From JASTVH01 sp042862465 (GTDB lineage Bacteria; Pseudomonadota; Gammaproteobacteria; Pseudomonadales; Oleiphilaceae), in contig JASTVH010000006.1 in assembly GCA_042862465.1 (NCBI GenBank), positions 1-64,000 of the forward strand: a stretch of 64,000 nucleotides of DNA, given 5' to 3'. This document shows, piece after piece, positions 43,665 to 53,108 of this stretch (the first letter of the stretch is position 1; every line of letters begins with the position of its first letter). The notes beneath the pieces were generated by a model. The model was not told the origin of the DNA and did not search any database. It saw only the letters and a program-made list of their open reading frames with translations. The translations under genes were made by a program, and so were the position numbers.

Positions 43665-44411
43665 TTACTGACAGAAGTCCAGCAACAGCTCGCGATCGAT
43701 CACATTGACCTGATTGCGGCGCACGGTCACCAGCCCGCGGGACTTGAGATCGTTCAGCACGCGGGAAAAGGTTTCCGGCTGCATGGCCAGGCGTGAGGCG
43801 ATAAGGCACTTGGGCAGCGGCAGTTCCAGTTCCACGTTTTCGGTTTCACCGTCCGGAATCAGGTCCAGCAGGTAACGCACCACGCGCTCGCGGGCGTTCT
43901 GCACGGTCATGATTTCCAGATCGTGGAAGCGGGACACCGCGCGGCCGGCGTAATGGGTCAGCACCTGCAGGGCGTAGTCGGGTTTGGCTTCCAGCAGGGC
44001 ACGATAGGCCTTGATGGGAACCGCCAGAACCTGGCTGGCCTTGAGGGCTTCGGCGTAGCAGGCATAGCGGGCCGGGTTGGCGAAGATCATGACTTCGGCG
44101 AAGCATTGGCCGGGAACCAGGCTGTCCAGGGTGCGTTCGACGCCGGAAAGGTCGAGACGGAACAGGCGCAGGTTGCCGGAGATCACAAAGTAGAAATGTT
44201 GTGCCGGCATGTCCTGCTGGTACAGGAATTCGTGAGCGCCCAGATCCAGGGTTCGCATCTTGGCCGTCAGCGCCCGGAAGTCGTCATCGCCCAGACGGGC
44301 AAACAGGGGATGCTCCCGCAGCAGATCAATGGGATCGCGCAGATGCGCAGGCATGATGGCGTGCTGGGGCGCAGCATGGAAATCGGGGAGGACAGCGGCT
44401 ACAGATGTCAT
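43665..44411 (-). CDS. dnr: Crp/Fnr-family regulator, DNR type
   Basis: The 248-residue protein has a cyclic-nucleotide-like sensor domain (FLYQQDMPAQHFYFVISGNLRLFR) and a long dimerisation helix. The C-terminal helix-turn-helix is CLIASRLAMQPETFSRVLNDL with the E-x2-SR recognition pattern, which fits TTGA-type half sites. It lacks the N-terminal cysteines of oxygen-sensing FNR, so it is of the heme/NO-sensing Dnr/Nnr type. Matching boxes lie before nosR (9422) and narK (63625). It is probably co-transcribed after moaB. The DNR name rests on class and context. Confidence 0.8.
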   Translation of the reverse strand: MTSVAAVLPDFHAAPQHAIMPAHLRDPIDLLREHPLFARLGDDDFRALTAKMRTLDLGAHEFLYQQDMPAQHFYFVISGNLRLFRLDLSGVERTLDSLVPGQCFAEVMIFANPARYACYAEALKASQVLAVPIKAYRALLEAKPDYALQVLTHYAGRAVSRFHDLEIMTVQNARERVVRYLLDLIPDGETENVELELPLPKCLIASRLAMQPETFSRVLNDLKSRGLVTVRRNQVNVIDRELLLDFCQ

Positions 44412-44456
44412 GGTTTGGACCTCACTGACTGAGACTTCATAGACTGAAAGTTGTTG

Positions 44457-45029
44457 TTAGCTCTTGACCGGTTGCGGATGCGATGTTGATCGGGAGCTGC
44501 AGGTGGCAGGCTCCTGGGGCCGCAAGAGGCCAACGAAATTACAGGGCTTCTGCCGGCGATCCAGCTGCTCACCCAGGATCTGGTCCCACGCGAGGCCGCA
44601 CGCCTTCGGTGATCCCGGCATGGCGAAAATCAGGGTATTGTTGGCCAGGCCTCCCAGGGCCCGCGACTGGATGGTGGAGGTGCCGATCTGGTCGTAGGAC
44701 AGGTGCCGGAACAGCTCGCCAAAGCCTTCGATCTGCTTGTCGAACAGCGGCGCCAGGGCTTCCGGTGTGCTGTCACGCGGTGTGAAACCGGTACCCCCGG
44801 TCACCAGCACGGCGTGAATCATCGGATCGGCAATCCAGTCGGAAACCACAGCACGGATGCGGTAAACGTCATCGATCACAATCTTGCGCGCCGACAGCAC
44901 ATGCCCTCCGGTCTCCAACCGATCCTGCAGCAATTGCCCGGAATCATCGGTCTCCATAGTGCGGGTATCCGAAACCGTCAGGACTGCGATGTTGAGTGGT
45001 TGAAAGATGATGGTGTCGCTATGGGGCAT
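44457..45029 (-). CDS. moaB: Molybdenum cofactor biosynthesis protein MoaB
   Basis: The start ATG 45029 has GGGAGAAGG upstream. The 190-residue protein shows VLTVSDTRTMETDDSG near residue 16, VLVTGGTGFTPRDSTPEAL near 74 and FAMPGSPKACGLAWDQIL near 135, typical of MoaB/Mog (molybdopterin adenylylation). A short low-complexity tail (CSSRSTSHPQPVKS) is extra. NarG in this window needs molybdenum cofactor. The upstream gap (45030-45274) has no gene; it contains a GC-rich inverted repeat, GAGCGCCGGCGGCGCTC. Confidence 0.92.
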   Translation of the reverse strand: MPHSDTIIFQPLNIAVLTVSDTRTMETDDSGQLLQDRLETGGHVLSARKIVIDDVYRIRAVVSDWIADPMIHAVLVTGGTGFTPRDSTPEALAPLFDKQIEGFGELFRHLSYDQIGTSTIQSRALGGLANNTLIFAMPGSPKACGLAWDQILGEQLDRRQKPCNFVGLLRPQEPATCSSRSTSHPQPVKS

Positions 45030-45274
45030 GGTGGCCTTCTCCCTCTATCATTAATCCCTATCGTAGGAATTGACGGATCTCGGGTCTGTTCCCTGGTGGG
45101 GGTAAGGGGGGTGGTTTTTGGGAGTACCACTTGCTGGGTAGGGGGCGTTGGACGTTTGACGTTGGACGTCGTGAGCGCCGGCGGCGCTCACGGTGATTCA
45201 GGCTTGGGAGTAGGGGTGGAGAAAAGGCGTGGGAGTAGAGAGGATGAGATACCCCGCAAGCAGCCGCTGTACCT

Positions 45275-46066
<792 letters not shown>

Positions 46067-46087
46067 GGTGGGCACTCCTGTTTCCAT

Positions 46088-47116
46088 TTACTCGTTGATG
46101 ACGGTTTTCAGCGGCGTGGTATCCACACCGGCGGACATCGGATAACGCTTGTCGACCAGGCCGAATTTCAGCCACCAGTCGGTGATGGTTTCCCAGTTCT
46201 CGGCCATCTGGCCGTTTGGCAGGCCCATCGGGAGATCGCCGTCGGTCAGCCCCATGAATTTGCCCGCCTGTTCGCGATCGAACACCCAGATCCCGCCCTT
46301 GTGGATGGAGCCGTCCTTACCGATCACCTTTTCCACGTCAGACACCGGAAAGTTCAGGCCCTTGGCGATGATGGCATTGGCTTCCTGGGTATGCTGTTTC
46401 CAGTAATCCACCGCGTCGAAGTAAGCCTTCACTACCTTGGCCGCGACCTCGGGCTTCTTGTTGAGGAAGCTGTCGCTCATGTACATGGCATCACCCAACA
46501 GGGCGTTGCGGATCCAGTCGCCCTCGGCCGTTGTGGCTACCACCTTGGCGTCCGGCAGGGCTTCCAGGGCGTGGGTGCCGAACGGTTCCCAGAACTCGGC
46601 GGCGCTGACATCACCGCCCACCAGGGCACCGACCGCATCGTCCATGATCAGGTTGGTGAAGTTCACGTCTTTGATATCGACGCCGTTCTGCTCCAGCCAG
46701 ATACCCATGAAGATCTGCGTCAGCCCGCCTTCCAGCACGGCCACGGACTTGCCCTTGAGCTCCTTGGCGGAATCGATGCCCGGCGCCAGGACGATTTTGT
46801 CCGTGCCATAGGACGGGTTGGTGTAGGTGACCATTTCCACCGGCACGTCCTTGTCAGCGGCGATGGGGCCGTATTCCGCGGTACTGGACGTCACGTCCAG
46901 GGCGTCGGCGGACATCAGGGAGAAGCTCTCGTAAGGATCTTCGATAATGGAGATCTGCAGGTCCAGATCCGGGGCCAGGTTTTTCTCCTTGGCCACGAAC
47001 CAGAAGCCGTAGCCGGGCCACGAGAATAACGAGAGCCTCACAGTGTCCTTGGCGGCCGCCTGGCCGCAGAAGGCAGCGATCAATACAGCCGTTGCAATAC
47101 GCTTGATCCAGTTCAT
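46088..47116 (-). CDS. ABC transporter substrate-binding protein of the second importer
   Basis: The start is ATG 47116 behind AAAGGTG; a GTG three codons upstream is possible. The 342-residue protein has a signal peptide (IATAVLIAAFCGQAAA). The periplasmic fold is of the SsuA/ThiY type: VRLSLFSWPGYGFWFVAKE, LDVTSSTAEYGPIAAD, LKGKSVAVLEGGLTQIFM. The aromatic SWPGYGFWF opening may line the ligand site. It is distinct from the 464-residue binding protein of the first importer, so the two systems take different substrates. The ligand is unknown. Confidence 0.88.
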   Translation of the reverse strand: MNWIKRIATAVLIAAFCGQAAAKDTVRLSLFSWPGYGFWFVAKEKNLAPDLDLQISIIEDPYESFSLMSADALDVTSSTAEYGPIAADKDVPVEMVTYTNPSYGTDKIVLAPGIDSAKELKGKSVAVLEGGLTQIFMGIWLEQNGVDIKDVNFTNLIMDDAVGALVGGDVSAAEFWEPFGTHALEALPDAKVVATTAEGDWIRNALLGDAMYMSDSFLNKKPEVAAKVVKAYFDAVDYWKQHTQEANAIIAKGLNFPVSDVEKVIGKDGSIHKGGIWVFDREQAGKFMGLTDGDLPMGLPNGQMAENWETITDWWLKFGLVDKRYPMSAGVDTTPLKTVINE

Positions 47117-47150
47117 GATTTTCACCTTTGGGTTGGGGGAAACAGTGCGT

Positions 47151-48026
47151 TCATCGCTCGCTTCTCAGGTAAGGGAAGCTCCAGCGGTAAACGGTTCGAA
47201 AGAGGATGTCGAAAGCCAGGCCCAGCACGCCGATGGTGATGATCCCAGCCATGATGTCGTCCACGTGCACGAAGCGTTTGGCGCGCATCATCATGGCGCC
47301 GATACCGTCGGTGGCGGCGACGATTTCGGCGATGACCAGGTAGGTCCAGCTCACCGCCAGCATCTGTCGGCAGGTGTCCAGATAGCCCGGCAGGGAGTGG
47401 CGCAGCACCACGGTCCAGAGCACCACGCGACGGGCACCGCCGAGGGTCTTGGCGGTCTCGATCAGCACCTTGGGGGTCTGGCGGGTCACATCGGCCAGCA
47501 TGATCACCAGGAAGAACACCACGCCCATCAGCAGCAGGGCGATCTTCTGGCTGTTGCCGGTGCCCAGCCACATCAGCAATAGCGGAATGAAGGCGGGCGC
47601 CGGCAGGTACCGCCAGGCCCCCAGCAACGGATTGAGCACCGCATCCACGCGGGCGAATGACCCCATGAGCAGCCCCAGCGGCAGGGCGATCACCACCGCC
47701 AGGACGAAGCTGACGACAATGCGGGTGACACTGGCCCAGACATCCGCCATGAAGCCCTTTTCCAGGAACAGCTCCTGCAGTGAGGCAAAGACCTGGGTTG
47801 GCCCGGGGAAGAGCCGGTCCGGGGCCAGTCCCATGTTGGCCGTCACATACCAGGCGCCCAGAAAGGCCAGCCAGCCCATCAGACCAAGCCACAGTTTCTG
47901 GTGCTGCCCCAGGCTCTGGTTGAAATCGAACAGGCGTGGCCGGTAGCGGGGCTGTGCCTGCTCCTGATCCGGGCGTGCTTCGCCGGCTAGCGCCTGGCGA
48001 TACTTTTCGGGGAACTGTGCAGTCAT
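47151..48026 (-). CDS. ABC transporter permease of the second importer
   Basis: The 291-residue protein has six helices, a soluble N-terminal stretch of about 40 residues, and the EAA-like docking motif TAKTLGGARRVVLWTVVLRHSLPGYL. It is of the SsuC/TauC type. It sits 34 bases before the binding-protein gene and 8 bases after the desaturase-like gene. Confidence 0.88.
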   Translation of the reverse strand: MTAQFPEKYRQALAGEARPDQEQAQPRYRPRLFDFNQSLGQHQKLWLGLMGWLAFLGAWYVTANMGLAPDRLFPGPTQVFASLQELFLEKGFMADVWASVTRIVVSFVLAVVIALPLGLLMGSFARVDAVLNPLLGAWRYLPAPAFIPLLLMWLGTGNSQKIALLLMGVVFFLVIMLADVTRQTPKVLIETAKTLGGARRVVLWTVVLRHSLPGYLDTCRQMLAVSWTYLVIAEIVAATDGIGAMMMRAKRFVHVDDIMAGIITIGVLGLAFDILFRTVYRWSFPYLRSER

Positions 48027-48034
48027 GGCGGGCC

Positions 48035-49048
48035 TCAGAAAGCGGTTAGAAAGCTCAGACCGTAAACCGGTACGGCCTCACCACGGCGCACCGCCTCGGG
48101 CACTTCCACCTGGCCATAGGTCTCGGCGTAGATGCCTTCAAGCCGGTTGTGATGCAGGCTCTTGATCTGGGAGACCAGATCCAGCGTCTGCACCTGATGA
48201 CTGCCGTAGATCTCGTTGTGCAGGGCCGGCAGTTTGTACCAGGGCGTCGTGGGCTTGGCGTGATGGGCGTTGTGGTAGCAGAAGTTCAGCACCAGCAGGT
48301 TGAGCACCGGCCAGCGACGGGAAATCAGATTGCTGTAGGTGTTGTTTTCCTCGTACTCGCGGTCGCCCTTGTGGGGCAGGTTGGCCGGATCATCGAGGTT
48401 CACGATGATCTCGTAATTGTGCTGATAGGCATCGAAGAAACGCAGCACCATCAGCATCAACGTGTAGGCCACGGCATACAGCAGCACCGCCTGCAGGCTC
48501 CAGACCGCCAGGGCCACCAGTGCCAGCCCGCGGACCACCAGCACGGTCAGGGTGCGCCGGCGCTGAGCCGGGTCGCCCAGGCCGAGGAACGGTGCCAGCA
48601 TCAGGACCCCGTGCATCAGGTAGTCCACCGCCGGAATGTAGGCCCACTCCAGAGCAAAAACCGTTTTCTCGACCCTCGGATGCCCCTTGAGCCACAGGCG
48701 ATAGTCGAATGAGATGGGGTCGGCGTTGTCCACGTGATGGCGCATGTGTTTGTAGCGCAAATCTTCGTAAGTGCCGTAGCAGCCACCGGTAACCCAGTTC
48801 AGGGCGCGGCCCAGGCGGGTATTGATCTCGGTACGCTTGAAGATCGCGTTGTGCGCGCAGTCATGGACCAGGTAGCTGGCGATGATCATGCCGTGGGCGC
48901 AGGCCAGCGTTCCCAGCGCCGGCAGCCAGAACCCGGGCTGGGCCATGGCCAGCCAGCCGCCCACGTAGGTGAGCAGGATGTACCCCAGGACCAGTACCAG
49001 CGGGCCGGTCCCGTCGGAGTGGCGGAGTTGTGAGGCAAGGGTTTTCAT
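48035..49048 (-). CDS. Membrane fatty-acid-desaturase/hydroxylase-family protein
   Basis: The start is ATG 49048 (GGAGCAACGCGTC). The 337-residue protein carries the three histidine boxes of the membrane diiron family: HDCAHNAIF near residue 57, HMRHH near 96 and HNAHHAKPTTPWYKLP near 267. About four helices lie around them. Such enzymes insert a double bond or a hydroxyl group using O2. Being inside an ABC importer operon with a TIM-barrel isomerase, it more likely acts on the imported compound or a derived lipid than in general fatty-acid synthesis. Confidence 0.85.
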   Translation of the reverse strand: MKTLASQLRHSDGTGPLVLVLGYILLTYVGGWLAMAQPGFWLPALGTLACAHGMIIASYLVHDCAHNAIFKRTEINTRLGRALNWVTGGCYGTYEDLRYKHMRHHVDNADPISFDYRLWLKGHPRVEKTVFALEWAYIPAVDYLMHGVLMLAPFLGLGDPAQRRRTLTVLVVRGLALVALAVWSLQAVLLYAVAYTLMLMVLRFFDAYQHNYEIIVNLDDPANLPHKGDREYEENNTYSNLISRRWPVLNLLVLNFCYHNAHHAKPTTPWYKLPALHNEIYGSHQVQTLDLVSQIKSLHHNRLEGIYAETYGQVEVPEAVRRGEAVPVYGLSFLTAF

Positions 49049-49076
49049 GACGCGTTGCTCCATCTTTCAGGGAAAA

Positions 49077-49949
49077 TCAGGCGACTCGATGTTGCCCGGA
49101 CGTCGACTGTTGCCAGCGCTTGAAGTGGGCCCGTTCCTCGTCCGCGATCCACCGGTTGAGGTCCCACAGGTCGGCAATCGGTGCCCGGGTGAACGGCAGG
49201 CGGTGCAGGTAGCCGTCGGGACCGAATTCCGGGGTCATGGTGGTTGCGGTCTCGCCGCGTTCCAGACGGGACTGCCAGACCGCTTCCCAGCAACGCTGGT
49301 GGGAGGCGAGGGCTTCGGCATATTCCGGCGCGCCGGGGTGCGGTACCTGGGGCCCCTGGTCGTAACCCACGCGGGAATGGATATGGCGAGCCTGGGAGGC
49401 GGCACGGAGGATACAGTCCCATTCGATGTGGGGCAGACGCTCGGAGACTACGGCCCAGTGGCTGAAGTCGCAGGTGATATCGATGTGAGGAACCTGCTCG
49501 AGAATCGCGGCGGTGTTCCAGGGGCTGAAAAAGCTGCGACCACGGTGGGTCTCAAAACTGGCGGGAATCTGCAGCTGCTCCGCGATCTCCTGCGCCTCGC
49601 TGAAGAAACGGACGGAATCGGCGATGGACCAGGCATCACAACCGCCCATGACGTTGATGAACAGCGGGCGAAACTTTGTCGCCAGCGCCGCCCGGGCCTG
49701 TCGTTCAAAATCTACCAGGTGCTCGGCCACGGTGGCGTCCCGGCGTGGGACATAACTGCCGGCAGTGCAGATCTCCTGAATCCAGAGCAGGCCGTTGGTC
49801 GCTATCGCTTCCACAAACCTGGCCGCTTCGCCGGGCTCTGAAGGCAGCGGCGCTTCAATCCCTGTGAACTCGGCCTCCCGGGCCAGCTCAATGGCTTCGG
49901 CCAGTGTACCGTCATGACCCCAGAGGGTTTTGAAGTGCTGCAGCTGCAT
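49077..49949 (-). CDS. Sugar phosphate isomerase/epimerase-like TIM-barrel protein
   Basis: This 290-residue AP-endonuclease-2-type barrel starts at ATG 49949. The strand-end acidic and histidine residues that bind a divalent metal are visible: EFTGIEAPLP, PASFETHRGRSFFS, DITCDFSHWAV, HIHSRVGYDQGPQ and MTPEFGPDGY. These match the Glu-Asp-His-Glu set of the xylose-isomerase-like superfamily. It is the first gene of the operon and is followed by the desaturase-like gene. The substrate is probably the imported molecule or its product; the specific reaction is unknown. Confidence 0.83.
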   Translation of the reverse strand: MQLQHFKTLWGHDGTLAEAIELAREAEFTGIEAPLPSEPGEAARFVEAIATNGLLWIQEICTAGSYVPRRDATVAEHLVDFERQARAALATKFRPLFINVMGGCDAWSIADSVRFFSEAQEIAEQLQIPASFETHRGRSFFSPWNTAAILEQVPHIDITCDFSHWAVVSERLPHIEWDCILRAASQARHIHSRVGYDQGPQVPHPGAPEYAEALASHQRCWEAVWQSRLERGETATTMTPEFGPDGYLHRLPFTRAPIADLWDLNRWIADEERAHFKRWQQSTSGQHRVA

Positions 49950-50246
49950 GACTGCCTCCGTGTGGTTCTTCGTTGAACGTCTCAGGAGGCTTCAGCAACC
50001 GCTGTGCCAGCTTGCGTAAATGCCTTTAAATATACACATTGGCATGTATATGGGAGGCGTGGGGCCTTGGTATAAAAGGATTTTTTGCAATCAAATAGTG
50101 CAGGTGCCCGCAAGCGGTGCATCTTTATTAGCGGTTTTGAAAGGCGAACTCCAAGTACGCCCCAAAGCAGAAGGGATGACTGAATGGCCAGAGAATTGCA
50201 GAGGTTCGATCAGCGAAACGCTCGCCCGACTACAAGAGGATGAACG
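49950..50246. promoter_or_regulatory. Divergent promoter region of module B
   Basis: The 297 bases separate the TIM-barrel operon (minus) from the MBL-fold gene (plus). An AT-rich patch, AATGCCTTTAAATATACACA, and an imperfect palindrome, ACATTGGCATGTAT, at about 50035-50050 could be regulator sites. No regulator gene lies nearby. An ORF at 50020-50250 has no ribosome site and I do not call it. Confidence 0.45.
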
Positions 50247-51020
50247 ATGAAAATAGCCCATCGCTGGTTCGAGCTGGAACGGATCGATGATCGCATCACC
50301 CGGCTCTGGGAGCCCCATGTCGCTGCATTTGGCCAGTGCAACATGTGGCATGTCCGGGGCAGGGACGCGGACCTGCTGGTGGATGCCGGCATGGGCGTGA
50401 GCAGCCTCAAACAGGCCATGGCGGCCCTGATCGACAAGCCGCTTTTCGTGGTCGCTACCCATACGCACATGGATCACATGGGCAGCCTGCATGAGTTCGA
50501 GCAGCGTCTGGTGCACCCCCTGGAGGCCGCGGAAGCCCGTTCCCCGGAGCCCTTTCCGGTACTGTGCAGTGACCATTGGCCGGCAGGCATGCGGGAGGCT
50601 ATTCAGGATCAGGGCTACGACGTACCGGACCTGCTGATCGATGCCTATCCCCATGAAGGCTTCGACCCCAAGGCCTTTCGCTTGCAGGGCGCGGAACCGA
50701 CGCGCCTGGTGGGGGAGGGCGACGTGGTGGATCTGGGCGATACCGCGTTTGAGGTGATGCACCTGCCGGGGCATTCGCCGGGGAGTATTGGGCTATGGGA
50801 GCCCAACACTGGCACCCTGTTCTCCGGCGATGCCATTTACGATGGGCCGTTATTGGATGCGATTGAGGGGGCGGACCGGGGAGATTATCGGCGGACCATG
50901 GAACGCTTGCGACGGTTGCCGGTGGAGGTTGTGCATGCGGGGCATGATCCGAGTTTTGGGCGGGAGCGGTTGGTGGCGTTGGTGGACGGTTATCTAGAGA
51001 GTTCAGCAGTGTCCGACTGA
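50247..51020 (+). CDS. Metallo-beta-lactamase-fold hydrolase of module B
   Basis: The start ATG 50247 follows GAGGATGAACG. The 257-residue protein has the metal motif THTHMDHMG near residue 71 and later ligands in HLPGHSPGSIGLW and LFSGDAIYD, with a final histidine in VVHAGHDPSF. This is the glyoxalase II-like layout that binds two metal ions and hydrolyses thioesters, lactones or similar bonds. It is transcribed away from the importer/desaturase/TIM-barrel operon and probably acts in the same pathway. It is unlike the MBL protein at 20964. Confidence 0.88.
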   Translation: MKIAHRWFELERIDDRITRLWEPHVAAFGQCNMWHVRGRDADLLVDAGMGVSSLKQAMAALIDKPLFVVATHTHMDHMGSLHEFEQRLVHPLEAAEARSPEPFPVLCSDHWPAGMREAIQDQGYDVPDLLIDAYPHEGFDPKAFRLQGAEPTRLVGEGDVVDLGDTAFEVMHLPGHSPGSIGLWEPNTGTLFSGDAIYDGPLLDAIEGADRGDYRRTMERLRRLPVEVVHAGHDPSFGRERLVALVDGYLESSAVSD

Positions 51021-51026
51021 CCGTCG

Positions 51027-51114
51027 TGGTAGGTTGGGCTGAGCTTGCGAAGCCCAACATTTCGGTGTCTGCCTCTCTTTGTTGGGCTTCCTGCGTCAGC
51101 CCAACCTACATTGC
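51027..51114. repeat. Hairpin repeat, 'GTAGGTTGGGCTGA' family, copy 1
   Basis: GTAGGTTGGGCTGAGC at the left pairs with GTCAGCCCAACCTAC at the right. Inside are GCGAAGCCCAAC and TTGTTGGGCTTC. Related copies are at 60358 and 62540, with a fragment at about 42840. It follows the MBL stop and could act as a terminator. Confidence 0.75.
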
Positions 51115-51130
51115 ATGACTTGCCACCAAC

Positions 51131-52011
51131 CGTCATCCCCGCGAAGGCGGGTATCCAGAGCGGAAGTCGCCCAACCTTGGTGTCAAACGCCCTGGATCCC
51201 CGCCTTCGCGGGGATGACGGGTTTCGGGTGCGGTATAAGGTTCGCCAACAACCGTTTACTTTCTCGGGCACGACGGTTGAGGGGGATGCGGAGAGATGGT
51301 TCATAAAGCACATGGCTAGCCCCCAATCGTCATACCCGCGAAGGCGGGTATCCAGATCGGAAGCCGCCCAACCTTGGTGTCAAACGTCCTGGATCCCCGC
51401 CTTCGCGGGGATGACGGGTTTCGGGTGCGGTATAAGGTTCGCCAACAACCGTTTATTTTCTCGGGCACGACGGTTGAGGGGGATGCGGAGAGATGGTTCA
51501 TAAAGCACATGGCTAGCCCCCAATCGTCATACCCGCGAAGGCGGGTATCCAGAGCGGAAGCCGCCCGACCTTGATGCCAAACGCCCTGGATCCCCGCCTT
51601 CGCGGGGATGACGGGTTTCGGGTGCGGTATAAGGTTCGCCAACAACCGTTTATTTTCTCGGGCACGACGGTTGAGGGGGATGCGGAGAGATGGTTCATAA
51701 AGCACATGGCTAGCCCCCAATCGTCATACCCGCGAAGGCGGGTATCCAGAGCGGAAGCCGCCTGACCTTGGTGCCAAACGCCCTGGATCCCCGCCTTCGC
51801 GGGGATGACGGGTTTCGGGTGCGGTATAAGGTTCGCCAACGACCGTTTATTTTCTCGGGCACGACGGTTGAGGGGGGATGCGGAGAGATGGTTCATAAAG
51901 CACATGGCTAGCCCCCAATCGTCATACCCGCGAAGGCGGGTATCCAGATCGGAAGCCGCCCGACCTTGATGCCAAACGCCCTGGATCCCCGCCTTCGCGG
52001 GGATGGCGGGA
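51131..52011. repeat. Tandem array of about 197-bp units, 4 full plus a terminal hairpin
   Basis: Units start at about 51131, 51329, 51525, 51722 and 51920. Each has a hairpin pair (CGTCATACCCGCGAAGGCGG ... GGATCCCCGCCTTCGCGGGG) and a spacer of about 105 bases. The spacer holds AACAACCGTTTATTTTCTCG, then CGACGGTT, and ends GGCTAGCCCCCAAT. Spacers are almost identical between units. The last unit stops after its hairpin. Frames through it are not genes. Confidence 0.9.
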
Positions 52012-52085
52012 GTTGAGTGCGGTGCAAGTGTCCCTACAGGGGATGAAACAGGGACAACCTCCTCGCAAGGGCGCCCTTCAGGCGC

Positions 52086-52892
52086 CTACTGCACCAGCGG
52101 ACTCCCCGACAACTCCAGATCAACGCCTTCCACCCCTTGCTCCATGGCCAGAATCTGCACGTACTGGCGGAACGCCCGGCGGGTGACGCTTTCCAGGAGG
52201 TATTCCCGGATCTTGCCTTTTACCGCTTCAAAGGGCAGGGGTTCGCCTTCAACCCGGCGATCCACGCGGACGACGTGCCAGCCGTAGCGGGATTCAATCG
52301 GCTTGTCGGCCAGTCCTTCCGGCAGGCTCCAGAGCGGGCGCTCGAACTCGTCCACGGTCTGGCCCGGGCTTAGCTGGCCCAGTTGGCCTCCCTGCTTGCG
52401 GGACTCGCAGGCAGAGTGGTCCTTGGCCAGTTCTGCGAAGCGCTCCGGTCGGCTCTGCAGTTGCTCGATCAGTGCCTTGGCCATCTCTTCCTGGCGCACG
52501 CGCTGCTCGGCATCGTCCGGCGCGGCCGGCAGCAGAATGTGGCTGGCCGCCAGCAGGGTGGGGGTGCGGAACCGTTGCGGGTTGGCGTCGAAATAGCGGC
52601 GACAGGCCTCTTCGTCCGGTGCCGGCACATCCACTTCCTGTTCGATCAATGCCGCGATGCGGGCATCGTCATCCTGATCGGTCGCGATGCCAAGTTCGTC
52701 GGCCTGAGCCAGCAACAGGGTGCGAATCACCAGGCCAGTCGCTGCCGATTCCCGGGCTTCCTCGAGTGACGCAGCAGGGTGATGCTGCATCTCGTGGGCA
52801 ATCTCGGTTTCGTTGATGGTTTTGTCCCCAACGCGAACCGGCGGGAATTGATCGGCCAGTACTTCGGCATCGATGGTGGGGATCATTTGCAT
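52086..52892 (-). CDS. Parvulin-type peptidyl-prolyl isomerase of the nar operon
   Basis: The start is ATG 52892 with GGAGAACCACC. The 268-residue protein has an N-terminal helical chaperone part and a parvulin domain near residues 125-230: ASHILLPA, then KDHSACESRKQGGQLGQL, GLADKPIESRYGWHVVRV. It resembles NifM, and similar foldases follow narI in pseudomonads. No signal peptide is apparent, so it is cytoplasmic and may help fold NarG/NarH. About 210 bases with an intergenic repeat separate it from narI. Confidence 0.88.
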   Translation of the reverse strand: MQMIPTIDAEVLADQFPPVRVGDKTINETEIAHEMQHHPAASLEEARESAATGLVIRTLLLAQADELGIATDQDDDARIAALIEQEVDVPAPDEEACRRYFDANPQRFRTPTLLAASHILLPAAPDDAEQRVRQEEMAKALIEQLQSRPERFAELAKDHSACESRKQGGQLGQLSPGQTVDEFERPLWSLPEGLADKPIESRYGWHVVRVDRRVEGEPLPFEAVKGKIREYLLESVTRRAFRQYVQILAMEQGVEGVDLELSGSPLVQ

Positions 52893-52959
52893 GGTGGTTC
52901 TCCGGTTTCGAACGTTTCAGGTACGACGTTTAACGTTGGTTTCGGCGCTTGCGCGCCGT

Positions 52960-53094
52960 CCCCCTCACCCTGGCCCTCTCCCCGAGGGGAGAGGGGATGT
53001 CTGTGGCTGAATTTGGGGGGCTTCACCTGAGTCAGAGGTTGTGCACCTTTTAGCCCCTCGCCCCTTCGGGGAGAGGGGTTGGGGTGAGGGGCAG
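52960..53094. repeat. Intergenic palindromic repeat, CCCTCTCCC family, copy 2
   Basis: CCCCCTCACCCTGGCCCTCT, then CCCCGAGGGGAGAGGGG, faces TTTAGCCCCTCGCCCCTTCG, then GGGGAGAGGGGTTGGGGTGA. It lies between narI and the parvulin gene, so it may terminate or process the nar transcript. Confidence 0.8.
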
Positions 53095-53108
53095 GGGCCA
53101 ACTCACCG

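Noticed and set aside
50020..50250. A 76-codon frame before the module B MBL gene
   Set aside because: No ribosome site, unlike any family, and it covers the divergent promoter region.
50990..51905. Frames reading 'IPAKAGIQ' or 'SPRRRGSRAF' across the repeats
   Set aside because: These are translations of the palindromic repeat that recur in every copy, not genes.
51131..52011. The tandem repeats as a CRISPR array
   Set aside because: Units of about 197 bp with near-identical spacers and strong hairpins are unlike CRISPR (short repeats, unique spacers). No cas genes are present.
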